Shown one piece after another: positions 46,145 to 55,041 of a stretch of 64,000 nucleotides of DNA. Source of the stretch: Pandoraea captiosa (lineage in GTDB: Bacteria; Pseudomonadota; Gammaproteobacteria; Burkholderiales; Burkholderiaceae); assembly GCF_902459775.1 (NCBI RefSeq), contig NZ_CABPSQ010000001.1, forward strand, positions 682,001-746,000, read 5' to 3'. Under the pieces are notes generated by a model, which worked only from the letters and a program-made list of their open reading frames with translations, made no database searches and was not told the origin of the DNA. Both the position numbers and the translations under genes were made by a program. Every line of letters starts with the position of its first letter. Within the stretch, counting starts at the first letter, position 1.

Positions 46145-48834
46145 GAGCGATTCTCCTGTGCGGATGGCACGGGCCCGGGTGTCGCGTTCGATTCCGTCGT
46201 CGCCGCGCCAGCCCAAGGCGGCGCCTTGTCCGTCGCCAGCGCGCCGAAGGCCACGCACGTCAGGGGGCCCACGCGCGCGATACGGCCGTGCCGAGGTGAC
46301 GTCCAGTCGAACGACACGCGACAGCGTTGCCCCGCGTCGCGCGACTCCAGCGTGTTGCGTGCCACGAGCGCGTCGATGAACACGTCCCCGTCGTAACCCA
46401 CGACCGTCACTACGCCGCTTTGCAGGTGGCGCACCGCCGTGCCCGGGCGCAGCGGCTGTCCCGCAGCGTCGAGGAGCGTGACGAGCGCGGCCCGGTAGCG
46501 TCGCACGGGAAAGTGCACGAGCACGCCGCTGCGTGCCTGTGGCGCCACACGTCGCTCGGTCGTCACGACTTCCAGATCGGCAGGCAGATGCATGGGATCG
46601 ATGCCGATGCGCGACGCTTCGAAGCCGTTCAGGTCCGGCACGAGGAAATAACCGCGCGAATCGGTATGCCCGACAGGGATCGATTCGCGCAGCACCGGTA
46701 CGTGGGCTTGCGCGTCGGTGCTCACCAGTGCGAAGGCGTCGTACGTGCGTCGCGTGGCATGCACGCTGTTGTCCATGACGACGAGCGCGCCCGTCATGCC
46801 GAAGGCCGCACTTGAGCGTCGCCCCACCTGTTGCGCGAGCGCGGACACCTCCCCGTGGCGCCCGAGGTACCGGACTTCGCCTTGCATCGTTCGCTGCGAG
46901 AATGCCCGCCCGCCCAGCACCTGCCACCCCCAGCCGCCGCGGTAGTCGGGGGGGTGGCTGGCGCCTGCCCATGCCTGCGTTTGTCCGTCCTGCTGGCTGA
47001 ACGACGCGGTGCCTAGCGCGGCATTCCCGTCGCCTGCGCCTTGCACGCCACCCCCAAGCAGCACGCTGAGCATCGCGAAAATGCCGTGCGCGCTGCGGCG
47101 TGCAAAGTCGCGAAAGCCGCCGACCGACAGCATGCCTCGCGTGCCCGCGGGCAGCGTCAGACTTGCAGAAAGCACACGGGTGGGACGTTGGCGCGGGGTG
47201 CGCTGCGCGAACCATGCCAACGACGCCGTGCTGCCGCGCGCAATGGGCACGGACACACTCACGCGATCGCTGGCACGCGGCACGGGCAGGCCGTCGAGGG
47301 TGGCGATGTCGCGGTAGCGTCCCGCCGTGCGGATCATTTGCGCGTCGACGCTCAGGCGTCGCGACAGATATTGATAGCCCGTACTCCATTGGCTGCCCGC
47401 CCCGTGCCCAGCCGAGACGGCGACAGACGCGCTCAGAACACCGGCCTGACCCAGCGCCACGAGCATGCCGGCGCCGCTCATCGCGAGGCGTCGCCCTGCC
47501 TGGGCCTGCGCTTCGACCGTCACGGTGTCCGTCGCACCGTAACGTGCGGCGACTGAGGCGACCGGCGCGTGGCGATATGACCACGACCGTACGCCGTAAT
47601 CGTCTCGCGGCAAACCGGCTTCTACGGAAAAGCTCGACAGACCGGGGGCAAGCAGACGAGGGTCGATGTAGAGCGGAATGGTCGTGATCTGCTCGCGCCC
47701 GAGCGCGTCTCGCGTGACCACGCTTGCTTGCAGGTCTCCCGTGAGTCCCGGCGTCTCCTGAATGACGAATGGGCCGGGCGGGACGCGTTCGCTCATGCGC
47801 CGCACGCCGTCCAGGTATAGGTCGACGGAGGAGGGGACGACGGCGCTGCCATGCAAGGCAGGAATCGGAAACGTGACGAGATCGGGGCGAAGCGCGAAGT
47901 TGCGCCGCCATTGCAGGCCTGCGATGCGTAGCGAACGGGTCCAGGACAGCGAGCCGGTAATGAGGTCGCCCGCAATCCATGTGCTCAGGCGCGTGGGGTC
48001 GTCGTGCTGCCACCACGTGTCGTATCGTCGATAGCCACGCCGCCAGCGGGAGTATTCCGCGAGGCCGGTTTGCTGCACGGTGCCGTCGGACCAGAACCCG
48101 CGCACTTCACTCCAGAGCGAGGTCCGCGTGAACCGGTCGCGCTGCACGTAGCCGTCGTAGTTGACGATCAGCCCCGGGTCTGCCGACGCGTGGATGACGG
48201 GCGGTGGCGGGCTGCCCAATCGATAGGGCGTGAGCCAGGTGTCGCTCACTGTGAGCGCGAGCGTTTGTTGCGAGGCGTCGTAGGCGGTGCGAATGCCGTC
48301 GAGCGAGTCGAGGGCAACCTCGGCAGCGCGTGCGTCGGGAAGCCCGCGAGCGGCCAGACCCAGCGCGCGCAAGTCGCCCGCCTTGGCGTACCAGCGCCCC
48401 TGCCGTCGGGTGAAGGGGGCCAGGCGCCCGGTCGATTCGCCGTTGATGAGCACTTCGAGCATGTAGGGGCCGTCGAGCCGGGAAATGCCGCCGTTGCGCA
48501 CGGGGGCCGAAGGGCTTGCCGCCGTCAGCGTCGCGTCGTCGAACAACGTCGTGCCGCGCGGCGTTACCAGTGATGCCGGTGATGCCGGGCGTGGCGATGT
48601 GTCGGCGACCTTCGCCGCAGACGCCATGTCGGGGGCAGGCTCCCGGGCCGGTTTGCCACAGGCCGGCGCGCACGCGAACGTCGCCCATGCAAACGTCGTC
48701 CAGACGGCAAGCGCGACAGTCATCGACGTCGTTGCCGCGACGCCTGTCGTGGCGCACTGGGCGTGCACCGGGTAATGGCGTGCCTGACGATCCGCTCGCT
48801 TGCGGCGCACGCGCACACGGTTAGCGTTCGCCAT
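46141..48834 (-). CDS. Outer-membrane usher of archaic chaperone-usher pilus (CsuD-like)
   Basis: 897 residues. Ushers form the outer-membrane pore that assembles pilus subunits. The N-domain (VRNGGISRLDGPYMLEVLINGE, about residue 112) and DARAAEVALDSLDGIRTAYD precede the long beta-barrel with GTVQQTGLAEYSRWRRGYRRYDTWWQHD, then the plug and C-terminal domains (PVRRYRAALVTLLDAAGQPLRPGT, VGYDGDVFIDALV). The start at 48834 overlaps the chaperone stop by 14 bases. Its signal peptide is long; a start at residue 38 (nt 48723, MTVALAVWTTFAWATFA) is possible. It is the third gene of the operon. Confidence 0.93.
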   Translation of the reverse strand: MANANRVRVRRKRADRQARHYPVHAQCATTGVAATTSMTVALAVWTTFAWATFACAPACGKPAREPAPDMASAAKVADTSPRPASPASLVTPRGTTLFDDATLTAASPSAPVRNGGISRLDGPYMLEVLINGESTGRLAPFTRRQGRWYAKAGDLRALGLAARGLPDARAAEVALDSLDGIRTAYDASQQTLALTVSDTWLTPYRLGSPPPPVIHASADPGLIVNYDGYVQRDRFTRTSLWSEVRGFWSDGTVQQTGLAEYSRWRRGYRRYDTWWQHDDPTRLSTWIAGDLITGSLSWTRSLRIAGLQWRRNFALRPDLVTFPIPALHGSAVVPSSVDLYLDGVRRMSERVPPGPFVIQETPGLTGDLQASVVTRDALGREQITTIPLYIDPRLLAPGLSSFSVEAGLPRDDYGVRSWSYRHAPVASVAARYGATDTVTVEAQAQAGRRLAMSGAGMLVALGQAGVLSASVAVSAGHGAGSQWSTGYQYLSRRLSVDAQMIRTAGRYRDIATLDGLPVPRASDRVSVSVPIARGSTASLAWFAQRTPRQRPTRVLSASLTLPAGTRGMLSVGGFRDFARRSAHGIFAMLSVLLGGGVQGAGDGNAALGTASFSQQDGQTQAWAGASHPPDYRGGWGWQVLGGRAFSQRTMQGEVRYLGRHGEVSALAQQVGRRSSAAFGMTGALVVMDNSVHATRRTYDAFALVSTDAQAHVPVLRESIPVGHTDSRGYFLVPDLNGFEASRIGIDPMHLPADLEVVTTERRVAPQARSGVLVHFPVRRYRAALVTLLDAAGQPLRPGTAVRHLQSGVVTVVGYDGDVFIDALVARNTLESRDAGQRCRVSFDWTSPRHGRIARVGPLTCVAFGALATDKAPPWAGAATTESNATPGPVPSAQENRS

Positions 48835-49591
48835 CCGGCGAGACATCGGCGTCAAAGCGCATCGGGACGGCGTCGACGCGCGACTCCACCGTGAACGGGG
48901 CGACGGGCGGTGCACCGGCGGGCCAGCGCACCGCGAAGCGGCGCGTTTGGCCCGCAAGCACGTAACCGAGCAGGCCGCGCGCGAGTTCGACACTTCGCCC
49001 CGAAGCGTCGAGCACGCGCGTGGCGCCCAGTTGCGCGTGCCGTTCCCCGTCGTTGCGGACCTCCAGTTCACCGCGCGCCATGCGCATGTCGAAGCGCAGC
49101 GATGGCGAACGCGAACGGTTCGTCTGGACGAACACAGGCAGCGAGTAACGCAGGCGAATGGATACGCCGTCCGAGGCGGGCGCGTCGACCGAGGGCAGTT
49201 CGTCGACCAGTAGCCGATAGCTCTGCTCGTTGCCATCGGGCTTGCGCGCCACGTGTACGAGCCGCACGATCTGCCGCTCGCCGGGTTCGATGCGCACGAT
49301 CGGCGGGCTGGCGATCAGGGCTTGCGTGGGCGTGAGCACGTTGTCGCCGTTGCGCTGCGTCCAGGCGTACAACCGCAACTGACCGTGGATCGGCAGGTCG
49401 CCCGAATTGCCCAGCGTCAACGTGGTGGCCGGTTGCGTCGGCAGAATATTGACGATGACCGGCGAGACCTGTAGCGTGGCGCCGTTGCTGTCGGTCACGC
49501 ACAGCATCAGCATGGCGACGAACGCACCCCCGCAGGCGTAGGCCGTGGGCCGCCGGACAACGCATCGTCTCTTGGGACTCGTGACCGTCAT
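48821..49591 (-). CDS. Periplasmic pilus chaperone (PapD-like, CsuC type)
   Basis: 256 residues. A signal peptide (CGGAFVAMLMLCVTDSNGA) is followed by the PapD N-domain beginning ATLQVSPVIVNI and containing LRLYAWTQRNGDNVLTPTQALIASPPIVRIEPGERQIVRLV, then a C-terminal domain. It binds nascent pilus subunits and hands them to the usher. The IQP-type motif (ALIASPPIVRI) fits archaic chaperones. It begins 15 bases after the pilin gene and overlaps the usher by 14 bases. Confidence 0.92.
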   Translation of the reverse strand: MTVTSPKRRCVVRRPTAYACGGAFVAMLMLCVTDSNGATLQVSPVIVNILPTQPATTLTLGNSGDLPIHGQLRLYAWTQRNGDNVLTPTQALIASPPIVRIEPGERQIVRLVHVARKPDGNEQSYRLLVDELPSVDAPASDGVSIRLRYSLPVFVQTNRSRSPSLRFDMRMARGELEVRNDGERHAQLGATRVLDASGRSVELARGLLGYVLAGQTRRFAVRWPAGAPPVAPFTVESRVDAVPMRFDADVSPDGER

Positions 49592-49606
49592 GGTGACCCC
49601 GGCATG

Positions 49607-50134
49607 TCAAAAGTAGACGGTGGCCGTGACCGTCGACGAGTAGACGTCGGGCGCGGGCATGGTGGCCGACAGCGTGGCTTGCCCGTAGACCGTGTACGTC
49701 TTGACTACGCCGGTGCCGGAGTCGCCCAGCGTGTTCGAGCCTTGCGTGTTGCCCCAGGGAGTGGCGTAGCTGGCGTCCTGAAACAGCCCGAACGGAATGG
49801 TGGTGGTATTCCCGGTGAGGGTCCCCGCGAGCAACCGGTTCGTCTCCGTCGAGTTCGGCACCGTGCCGGCGTTCAGGCCGATGTTGTATCCCGTCGACGC
49901 TGTACAGACGACCGTAAGCGACGAGGTGCTCGCCACCGGTCCCGTCGCCGAGCCTTGCACCGCGTTGAACGTCATCGGCGTGGCGGCGATCGTGCAGCCG
50001 GGAAGAATCGTCAACTGCACGCGCATTTGTGCGGTTGCCGAACCATTGGAGTAGACGGCTGCATGCGATAGGGCGTGATGCCCCAGCACGGCGACCACTG
50101 CGGCGAAGGCCAGGCAGCGTTGCGGTCCATTCAT
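49607..50134 (-). CDS. Spore coat U-domain major pilin (CsuA/B-like)
   Basis: 175 residues with a signal peptide (LAFAAVVAVLGHHALSHA) and one SCPU domain. The paired cysteines (LPGCTIAATPM and LTVVCTAS), the PFGLFQDASYATPWG loop and the YSSTVTATVYF C-terminal strand are characteristic. It is the first gene and presumably the polymerising shaft subunit. AAGGAGAAACATC is an excellent ribosome site; a short stem (CTCC-TAA-GGAG) in the mRNA could mask it. Upstream lies a set of four phased direct repeats. Confidence 0.92.
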   Translation of the reverse strand: MNGPQRCLAFAAVVAVLGHHALSHAAVYSNGSATAQMRVQLTILPGCTIAATPMTFNAVQGSATGPVASTSSLTVVCTASTGYNIGLNAGTVPNSTETNRLLAGTLTGNTTTIPFGLFQDASYATPWGNTQGSNTLGDSGTGVVKTYTVYGQATLSATMPAPDVYSSTVTATVYF

Positions 50135-50244
50135 GATGTTTCTCCTTAGGAGTCCTATGTGAAAATTCGAAGTTGTATTGCGGGGACTACGATATCGACG
50201 TTGATCATCGCGTTGGCGTTACGCCTGTTTACGCGTCGTATTTC

Positions 50245-50299
50245 GGGCGCCTTTGGGACACTTTTCAGACATGATTTGGACGCTTTTGGGGCGCTTTTT
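50245..50299 (+). repeat. Four phased direct repeats upstream of the pilin gene
   Basis: Four copies of a GGRCRCTTTT-like decamer occur: GGGCGCCTTT (50245), GGGACACTTTT (50255), GGACGCTTTT (50278) and GGGGCGCTTTTT (50288). Within each pair the starts are 10 bases apart and the pairs are 33 bases apart start to start. They lie 110-165 bases before the pilin ATG. Spacing near one helical turn suggests a cooperative regulator site, as with OmpR/PhoB-type direct repeats. Confidence 0.55.
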
Positions 50300-50729
50300 A
50301 CGTAGTTTATGAAGGCATTTGCCCGAAATATGCGCGCTCAGAAAGCTTTCGGAATCGTCCCAATCGATGGTGCGACTGCCGCTCCACGCGTGCCGTCCGT
50401 ATACGCGCAACGCGCATGGTTCAACATCACGCAGTGCGCACGCAAACGCGGCGCGAAGGCAACGATGGTGCGGTGACGTCGAGGGATGCGACGGTATGTC
50501 GCAATAGCGGCGGGGGAATGGCGTGCGATGGCGTGCGATGGCGGGCAATCGTGGGGAGCGGCGGGACAATGTCGGGCGGCGTGTCCGAGACGGCCGTGCA
50601 GGGTCCGGTGGCGGGAGTAGGGGCGCGCGGGGGGAAGCGGAGGGAGCCGGCGGCAGGCGGAACGAAGCGGAAAGAAATGACGCGCGTCAAAGCGGGTGCA
50701 GGTTGCACAAGCTTTCGCACATATTTCAC

Positions 50730-50759
50730 TTGATCTGACGTCGAAGGCCTCTCTAGAAT
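50730..50759 (+). promoter_or_regulatory. Candidate sigma-70 promoter of hdeD
   Basis: TTGATC (50730-50735) is separated by 18 bases from TAGAAT (50754-50759), about 95 bases before the hdeD start. Spacing and sequence fit sigma-70 moderately well. Confidence 0.55.
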
Positions 50760-50858
50760 GACCTCTTACGCGCATCGGGCGCCTGCTCACATCAAACGTG
50801 TGGTAGGCCGTCAGTCGCCCGTAGTCGCTGCCTGCGGTTATTTCACGAGAGGGATGCC

Positions 50859-51428
50859 ATGCTCAGACTTCTGTCGAAATACTGGTGGTTGCTTGTGCTG
50901 CGCGGTGTGTTGGCCGTGATCTTCGGCATCGCGGCCTTTGCGTTGCCCGGCGTCACGATTGCGGTGCTGGTGCTGTGTTTCGGCGCGTTTTCGTTCGTCG
51001 ACGGCGTCTTTTCGCTCGGTGGCGCATGGAGCGCGCGTCAGGAGCATGCCGACTGGTGGCTGCCGTTATTGCAGGGCATCGCAGGCATTGTCATCGGAGT
51101 CCTGACTTATCTCAACCCGGCGTTGACCGCCGTTGCGTTGCTTATCTATATCGTGGCCTGGAGTTTCGTCACCGGCGTGTTGCAGGTGGCCGCCGGCATC
51201 GCGTTGCGGCGCGAGGTCAAGGGCGAGCTGTGGGTCATTCTCTCCGGTGTTTTCAGCATTCTGTTCGCCATCTTCATCATGTGGCAGCCGGGCGCGGGCG
51301 CGCTTGCGCTGATCTGGGCCATCGGATCCTGGGCCATCGTATGGGGCGTGTTGCTGGTGGTGGCGGGCTTCAGGCTGCGAGGCGCGACACACGGGCTGTC
51401 GCAGGCGCCGTCGGGGCATGCCGGATAG
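50859..51428 (+). CDS. HdeD family membrane protein (DUF308)
   Basis: 189 residues with six hydrophobic helices arranged in pairs, typical of HdeD/DUF308 acid-resistance proteins. The N-terminus KYWWLLVLRGVLAVIFGIAAF and the repeated GxVxGxL...NP motif (GIVIGVLTYLNPALTAVALL) are diagnostic. In E. coli HdeD promotes acid resistance at high cell density; here the role is inferred only. The next gene, Dps, is also a stress gene. GAGAGGG precedes the ATG. Confidence 0.88.
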   Translation: MLRLLSKYWWLLVLRGVLAVIFGIAAFALPGVTIAVLVLCFGAFSFVDGVFSLGGAWSARQEHADWWLPLLQGIAGIVIGVLTYLNPALTAVALLIYIVAWSFVTGVLQVAAGIALRREVKGELWVILSGVFSILFAIFIMWQPGAGALALIWAIGSWAIVWGVLLVVAGFRLRGATHGLSQAPSGHAG

Positions 51429-51577
51429 TGTCATCTGTTGTTGTTTTCGTGAAACGCATTCGATTCCCTTCGTCCGCCCGGACCCCTCTCATGGCGCAAT
51501 GAGCGTGTCATGCCGGCGCCCGGTGCCGACGGCTTCCCCCCGGCGACCTGCCGGTCGCCAGACGTCAGGAGTGTCAA

Positions 51578-52063
51578 ATGGCTTTGAATCATACGCGTAA
51601 CACCCTCGGTGAAAAGATCCGTATCGAATCAGTCAATCAACTCAACCGCGGGCTGATCAACGGCATCGATGTGCAGCGTCAGGCGAAGCAGGCGCACTGG
51701 AACGTGCATGGCCCGGGCTTTATCGAGCTGCATTTGCTGTTCGACGAGGTCTACAACGCGGCAATCGAGTGGGCCGATCTGTGCGCCGAGCGTCTCGTGG
51801 CACTGGGCGGCGTGGCGGACGGGCGTGTGCAGACCGTCGCCCAGAAGACGGAGTTGCCGACGTACAAGAACGAATTCAAGCGCGGGCTCGATCACGCAGC
51901 CGCGCTTGCCGAAGCGCTCGCCGCATACGGCGAGATCGTTCGCGGGCTGATCGATGCGTCTGCGCAGATCGGCGACGCCACCACGTCCGACGTCTTCACC
52001 GAAATCTCGCGCGGTGTCGACGATCACCTGTGGAAAGTCGAGGCGCACTTGCGCGGCGAGTAA
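51578..52063 (+). CDS. dps: Dps family DNA-binding ferritin-like protein
   Basis: 161 residues. Dps forms a 12-subunit shell that oxidises and stores iron and protects DNA. The ferroxidase ligands line up with E. coli spacing: H40, H52, D56, D67 and E71 (KQAHWNVHGPGFIELHLLFDE...EWADLCAER). The N-terminal tail has few lysines, so DNA binding may be weak. The gene lies downstream of hdeD. GTCAGGAGTGTCAA precedes the ATG. Confidence 0.96.
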   Translation: MALNHTRNTLGEKIRIESVNQLNRGLINGIDVQRQAKQAHWNVHGPGFIELHLLFDEVYNAAIEWADLCAERLVALGGVADGRVQTVAQKTELPTYKNEFKRGLDHAAALAEALAAYGEIVRGLIDASAQIGDATTSDVFTEISRGVDDHLWKVEAHLRGE

Positions 52064-52223
52064 TCCGGTTGTCGGGCTTCCCGTGCGGGAGCCCATGCTG
52101 CATTGACGAGCGCGCGCCCCGGCACGATGCGGGGCGCGCGCTTGCATGCGCTTGCGTGCGCTTGCACGTCTTCCCCCTGTGTGTCCTGCGCTGCCTGTCC
52201 TCCCCACATCCCCCGGAGTCACC

Positions 52224-54929
52224 ATGACCACCCGTAATCTGAGCCAGATGTTCCAGCCGAAATCGGTCGCCGTGATCGGTGCGTCCAATCGCGAGCGGCG
52301 CGTGGGGACGACCGTGCTCCAGAATGTGATCGACGGGGGCTTCAAAGGGGACATCTATCCCATCAACCCTAAGTACTCGACGCTCGCTGGCCTGACGTGT
52401 TACCGCGACGTCAGCGATCTGCCGCAGGCCCCCGACCTCGCCGTGATCTGTACGCCGCCCGCGACCGTGCCCGGGCTCGTCCGGGAGTTGGGCGAGCGCG
52501 GCACGCGCGCGGTGGTGGTGCTGACCTCCGGCCTGGCCCGTGAAAAGGACCGGCATGGCGTGACATTGCAGGAACGCATGCTGCGGAACGCGAAGCCGCA
52601 CGTGCTCCGTATTCTCGGGCCGAACTGTATCGGGCTGCTAAGTCCCGGCATTGGGTTGAATGCCAGTTTTGCGCACATGGGCGCACGGGCGGGCAAGCTC
52701 GCTTTCGTTTCGCAGTCGGGGGCGCTGACCACGGCCGTGCTCGACTGGGCCGATGCGCGTGAGATCGGCTTTTCCCATTTCGTTTCGATGGGCGACAGTG
52801 CCGACGTGGACTTCGGCGACATGCTCGATTACCTCGCGAGCGACCCCGGCACCGATGCGATTCTGATGTACATGGAATCGATTCGCGACGCGCGCAAGTT
52901 CATGTCCGCAGCGCGCGCAGCAGCGCGCAACAAGCCGGTGGTCGTCATCAAGTCGGGCCGTGTGCCCGAAGGCGCACAGGCGGCGGCGTCGCATACGGGT
53001 GCGCTCGCCGGATCGGACGATGTGTACGACGCCGCGATCCGGCGCGCCGGCATGCTGCGCGTGGACACCACCGACGAACTGTTCGCGGCGGTCGAGACAC
53101 TGGCGCGTCTGCGACCGTTCGTCGGCGACAAGCTCTCGATCATGACCAACGGTGGCGGCGCCGGCGTGATGGCGACCGACGCGCTCGTGCTCGACGGCGG
53201 CAAGCTCGCGCACCTGGGCGACAAGACACGCGACGCACTTGACGCCGTGTTGCCGAAGACGCTCGGCCGTGTGAATCCGGTCGATATCGGTGGCGACGCC
53301 GATCTCGAACGCTATACGGCTACGCTGGCCGCGCTTTGCGAAGACCAGGAGACGGCTGCGGTGCTGTTCATTCAGGCACCCACGGCCGTCATGCCCAGTC
53401 TGGATGTCGCGAACGCGCTGGCCGCGCTCCCCAGACCTTCCAAGAACGTCTTCACTTGCTGGCTCGGCGGGGACACCGCAGAGCGCGCGCGACGCATCTG
53501 CCGCGAAGCGGGGCTGCCCACTTACGACACGCCGGAAAATGCCGCGCGGGCGTTTCTCGAAGCCGTCAATTACCGGCGTAACCAGGCGCTGCTGATGGAA
53601 ACGCCTCCGTCGATTCCGCCGGGTTTTGCGCCCGACGTGGCGCGCGTGCGTGCCATCGTCGACAGCGCCATGCGAGAGGGGCGCGCGTTGCTCACGGAGC
53701 CGGAAGCCAAGGGGGTGTTGTCGGCGTACGGCATTCCTGTGGTCGAGACGCTCGTGGCCGAGACGCCGGAGTTGGCCGGAGAACTCGCCAAAGGCATCGG
53801 CTTTCCTGTGGCGGTCAAACTGATTTCCCCCGACATTACGCACAAGTCGGATGTCGGGGGTGTCGTGCTCAACATCGAGACGCCGGAGCAGGCGGTCGAG
53901 TCGGCACGGCAGATTCGCAAGCGGGCGCTGGCGGCGAAACCCGAAGCCCGTGTGACCGGCTACTCGGTGCAGCGCATGGCGAATGGGGCCGAGGCGTTCG
54001 AGCTCATCGTCGGCGTGGCGACCGACAATGTGTTCGGACCGGTCCTGCTGTTCGGACAGGGCGGCACTGCCGTCGAGGTCATTGCGGACCGTACGATCGG
54101 GCTGCCGCCGCTGAACCTGAATCTCGCGCGCGACATGGTCGCCCGGGCGCGCGTGTCGAAATTGCTGGCCGGCTACCGCAACCGGCCGGCCGCCGATCAC
54201 GAAGCCATTTATCTGACGTTGGTCAAGCTCTCGCAACTGGTCTGCGACGTGCCGGAAATCGCAGAGCTCGACATCAACCCGCTGTTTGCCGACGCCCATG
54301 GCGTTCTCGCGCTCGACGCCCGCATCGTGGCGCGCCCGCCCGCCGTGCCGGGGCATGGGCGCCTGTCCATCGCCCCTTATCCGCAGGAACTGGAAAGCAC
54401 GGTGGATGCAGGCGGCAAGCCGGTACGGGTGCGCCCGATCCGCCCGGAGGACGAGCCTGCCTACAACGCGTTCTTCCACACGCTTACGCCGGAGGACGTG
54501 CAGTTTCGCTACTTCGGACTGATCAAGGAGTTGTCGCATTCGCAGATGGCGCGCGTCACACAGATCGATTACGACCGGGCCATGACGTTTGTGGCCACGG
54601 AAAAGGACGAAGCGGGCAACACGCGATTGCTGGGCGTCGTGCAGGCGCTCGCCGATCCTGACAATACCGTGGCGGAGTTCGCGGTCACGGTGAGTCCGGC
54701 GGCGCAGGGGCGCGGGCTGGGCCGCGCGCTCATGGAACACATCGTGGACTACAGCCGCAAGCGGGGCACTGGGGAACTCATCGGCTATGTGCTCTCGGCA
54801 AATACGCGTATGCTGACACTCGCCCGTCATCTCGGATTTGTCGAAGACAAGGAAATGGAGGCGGGCATTCTTCATATCCGGCTGCCGCTGCAACCGACGG
54901 CGCAGGTGCGGGAGACACACAACGCGTAA
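52224..54929 (+). CDS. ADP-forming acyl-CoA synthetase fused to a GNAT acetyltransferase (Pat/PatZ-like)
   Basis: 901 residues. The N-terminal two-thirds is an acetyl-CoA synthetase (ADP-forming) architecture: CoA-binding Rossmann domain (SVAVIGAS at residue 14), ligase-CoA domain with H257 in SHTGALAGSD, the residue phosphorylated in true synthetases, then an ATP-grasp domain (GVLSAYGIPVVETL, DITHKSDVGGVVLN, ELDINPL). A GNAT domain at about residues 730-895 (VRPIRPEDEPAYNAFF, AVTVSPAAQGRGLGRALMEH) can acetylate lysines. Relatives (E. coli PatZ, Salmonella Pat) acetylate and silence acetyl-CoA synthetase. CGGAGTCACC precedes the ATG. Because H257 is present, ligase activity cannot be ruled out. 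Confidence 0.93.
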   Translation: MTTRNLSQMFQPKSVAVIGASNRERRVGTTVLQNVIDGGFKGDIYPINPKYSTLAGLTCYRDVSDLPQAPDLAVICTPPATVPGLVRELGERGTRAVVVLTSGLAREKDRHGVTLQERMLRNAKPHVLRILGPNCIGLLSPGIGLNASFAHMGARAGKLAFVSQSGALTTAVLDWADAREIGFSHFVSMGDSADVDFGDMLDYLASDPGTDAILMYMESIRDARKFMSAARAAARNKPVVVIKSGRVPEGAQAAASHTGALAGSDDVYDAAIRRAGMLRVDTTDELFAAVETLARLRPFVGDKLSIMTNGGGAGVMATDALVLDGGKLAHLGDKTRDALDAVLPKTLGRVNPVDIGGDADLERYTATLAALCEDQETAAVLFIQAPTAVMPSLDVANALAALPRPSKNVFTCWLGGDTAERARRICREAGLPTYDTPENAARAFLEAVNYRRNQALLMETPPSIPPGFAPDVARVRAIVDSAMREGRALLTEPEAKGVLSAYGIPVVETLVAETPELAGELAKGIGFPVAVKLISPDITHKSDVGGVVLNIETPEQAVESARQIRKRALAAKPEARVTGYSVQRMANGAEAFELIVGVATDNVFGPVLLFGQGGTAVEVIADRTIGLPPLNLNLARDMVARARVSKLLAGYRNRPAADHEAIYLTLVKLSQLVCDVPEIAELDINPLFADAHGVLALDARIVARPPAVPGHGRLSIAPYPQELESTVDAGGKPVRVRPIRPEDEPAYNAFFHTLTPEDVQFRYFGLIKELSHSQMARVTQIDYDRAMTFVATEKDEAGNTRLLGVVQALADPDNTVAEFAVTVSPAAQGRGLGRALMEHIVDYSRKRGTGELIGYVLSANTRMLTLARHLGFVEDKEMEAGILHIRLPLQPTAQVRETHNA

Positions 54930-55041
54930 CGGTCGCGTAACCGTCGCGAAACGGTCGCGACATTCGTCGCCATGTCCGCGTGTCTGCCGGTGCCTGCGTT
55001 GCGTGCAAGCGGCATGGCAGCCGCCTCGAACAGGAAGACGA

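Larger units (their letters stand above)
50135..50858. other. Long intergenic region between the pilin operon and HdeD
   Basis: 724 bases between divergent transcripts. It has four phased direct repeats (50245-50299) and a candidate promoter for hdeD (50730-50759). A stretch at 50515-50560 repeats GGCGTGCGAT. Open frames on both strands here are arginine- and proline-rich and lack start sites; I do not consider them genes. Confidence 0.6.

Noticed and set aside
46145-48016. Long N-terminal extension of the tip adhesin gene
   Set aside because: The extended frame runs out of phase through the usher gene and encodes Arg-rich nonsense; the ATG at 46144 gives a clean signal peptide and overlaps the usher stop by four bases.
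48835-49236. Upstream extension of the usher gene
   Set aside because: It overlaps the chaperone in another frame and lacks a signal peptide; the ATG at 48834 is coupled to the chaperone stop.
50147-50157. TAGGA-G-TCCTA palindrome at the pilin start
   Set aside because: It shares the half-sites seen at 59026 but with a one-base spacer and lies on the ribosome binding site, so a regulator site is unlikely; it is more probably incidental or an mRNA stem.
50338-50790. Minus-strand frame in the pilin-hdeD intergenic region
   Set aside because: Arg/His/Pro-rich, no start signal and no family resemblance; it is explained by GC-rich sequence.
52638-54920. 760-codon minus-strand frame opposite the acyl-CoA synthetase/GNAT gene
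   Set aside because: Antisense shadow; the plus-strand product has complete catalytic motifs.
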